Shown: piece after piece, positions 63,468 to 64,000 of the stretch | Layout: the number at the start of each line of letters is the position of its first letter | How positions within the stretch are numbered: the first letter of the stretch is position 1 | Assembly: GCA_009785115.1 (NCBI GenBank) | Contig: WQWY01000012.1 | Location: 1-64,000 of the forward strand | DNA: 64,000 nucleotides | DNA from: Micrococcales bacterium | GTDB taxonomy: Bacteria > Actinomycetota > Actinomycetes > Actinomycetales > Cellulomonadaceae | Direction of reading: 5' to 3' | The notes under the pieces: generated by a model | Told to the model about the DNA's origin: nothing | Databases searched by the model: none | Seen by the model: only the letters and a program-made list of their open reading frames with translations | Program-made: the position numbers and the translations under genes

Positions 63468-63710
63468 GTGAGCGTCATCACCATCCGCAGCCTGGACCCT
63501 ACGGTCAAGGCTCGTATCCAAGCCAGGGCGAAAGCCAACGGGCGGTCGATGGAGGCCGAGGTCCGCGCGATCCTGTCTGAGGTGCCCGACCCCACGCCCA
63601 GCGGCATCCGCGCCGGGATCGCTGCCGTCCGCGAGGTCGTGGGCGACACCGACGTCCCCGACAGCTGGCTGGTCCGTCACGACGAACCACCGAGGGACCT
63701 GTTCTCGTGA
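63468..63710 (+). CDS. FitA/VapB-type ribbon-helix-helix antitoxin
   Basis: 80 residues from GTG 63468 with GGGAGGAGGGG upstream. RHH domain: SVITIRSLDPTVKARIQARA, then SMEAEVRAILSEVP, the FitA-like N-terminus that binds operator DNA; the C-terminal tail (SWLVRHDEPPRDLFS) should wrap the toxin. Stop overlaps the toxin start by 4 nt. Confidence 0.88.
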   Translation: MSVITIRSLDPTVKARIQARAKANGRSMEAEVRAILSEVPDPTPSGIRAGIAAVREVVGDTDVPDSWLVRHDEPPRDLFS

Positions 63711-64000
63711 TCGTCCTGGACACCAACATCGTCTCTGCCGTCATGACCACCAGAGGCGACCGAGGCCCCAGCCCGGTCGAGGACTGGCTCCAGACCGTGC
63801 CCGACGAGGTGTTCACCACCGCCGTCACCCGCTCCGAGGTTCTCGCCGGGATCGCCATGCTCCCCGCAGGCAAGCGCAAGAGCACCTTGACCACGGCAGC
63901 CGACGTCCTGTTCGCCGCCATGCGCGACCGCACCCTGCCCTATCTGCCACAGCACGCCCCGCACTACGCCCACGTCGTCGCCGCACGCACCAGAACCGGG
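63707..64000 (+). CDS. PIN-domain ribonuclease toxin, FitB/VapC type (3' truncated by window)
   Basis: At least 98 residues from GTG 63707. MIVLDTNIVSAVM gives the first PIN acid (D5); TTAVTRSEVLAGIAMLPAGK gives the second (E44) within the FitB-type RSE-LAGI motif. The later Asp residues lie beyond or near the window end. It cleaves RNA and is neutralised by the gene at 63468. Confidence 0.88.
   Translation, partial: MIVLDTNIVSAVMTTRGDRGPSPVEDWLQTVPDEVFTTAVTRSEVLAGIAMLPAGKRKSTLTTAADVLFAAMRDRTLPYLPQHAPHYAHVVAARTRTG

Overview
The window is high-GC DNA from an actinobacterium. The gene content (a divergent HppA pyrophosphatase, a CvnABCD conservon, WYL regulators, a dnaK-grpE-dnaJ-hspR operon with HAIR operators, nrdHEF with NrdR boxes, and the proteasome activator Bpa) and many GTG starts fit the Micrococcales, around Cellulomonas, Sanguibacter or Oerskovia. 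That placement is inference from gene content; no marker gene fixes the species.

Layout. 1-5.8 kb: an ATP-binding regulator, a glycosyltransferase translationally coupled to hppA, the SRP RNA (minus strand) and an EI24 membrane protein. 5.8-14.5 kb is accessory: it opens at tRNA-Ser(GGA) and holds a permease remnant, a frameshifted secreted protein, an ISL3-type mini-element, a displaced tRNA trailer hairpin, two different nucleotidyltransferase toxin-antitoxin pairs, a hydrolase/WYL pair, a lipoprotein and a DUF368 undecaprenyl-phosphate translocase. 14.4-25.5 kb: tRNA-Ser(GCT), tRNA-Ser(TGA), the conservon, a quinone oxidoreductase, bpa, a WYL regulator, a HAD phosphatase and serS. 25.5-32.5 kb: glgP, an SLC13-type transporter, tRNA-Arg(ACG), a GH13 enzyme and a second HAD phosphatase. 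32.7-37.6 kb: tRNA-Ser(CGA), tadA, upp behind a long palindrome, and a fused sigma/anti-sigma/membrane/extracellular protein divergent from a degenerate GGDEF-like protein. 37.6-47.9 kb: nrdHEF (no nrdI), an FtsH-like protease paralogue and the dnaK operon. 48-51.5 kb: an AraC gene whose 5' part is duplicated around an inserted gene, a VOC protein, a truncated chemotaxis receptor and a lipoprotein. 51.6-64 kb: a two-component system, a large flippase-like membrane protein, tRNA-Arg(CCT), an LppM-like lipoprotein, an ABC exporter, OsmC, a dimethylargininase, a CAP-domain protein and a FitAB/VapBC pair cut by the window end.

Functional links. All four serine tRNA isoacceptors and SerRS lie within 27 kb. 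TadA lies 2.8 kb from tRNA-Arg(ACG), its expected substrate. Bpa and HspR, an activator-substrate pair in mycobacteria, are both present, and HspR sites lie upstream of dnaK. The observations I rate highest are the one-polypeptide transmembrane sigma factor, the evidence for an island that displaced the tRNA-Ser(GGA) trailer, the AraC duplication around a cargo gene, and the 78-nt inverted repeat between tadA and upp.
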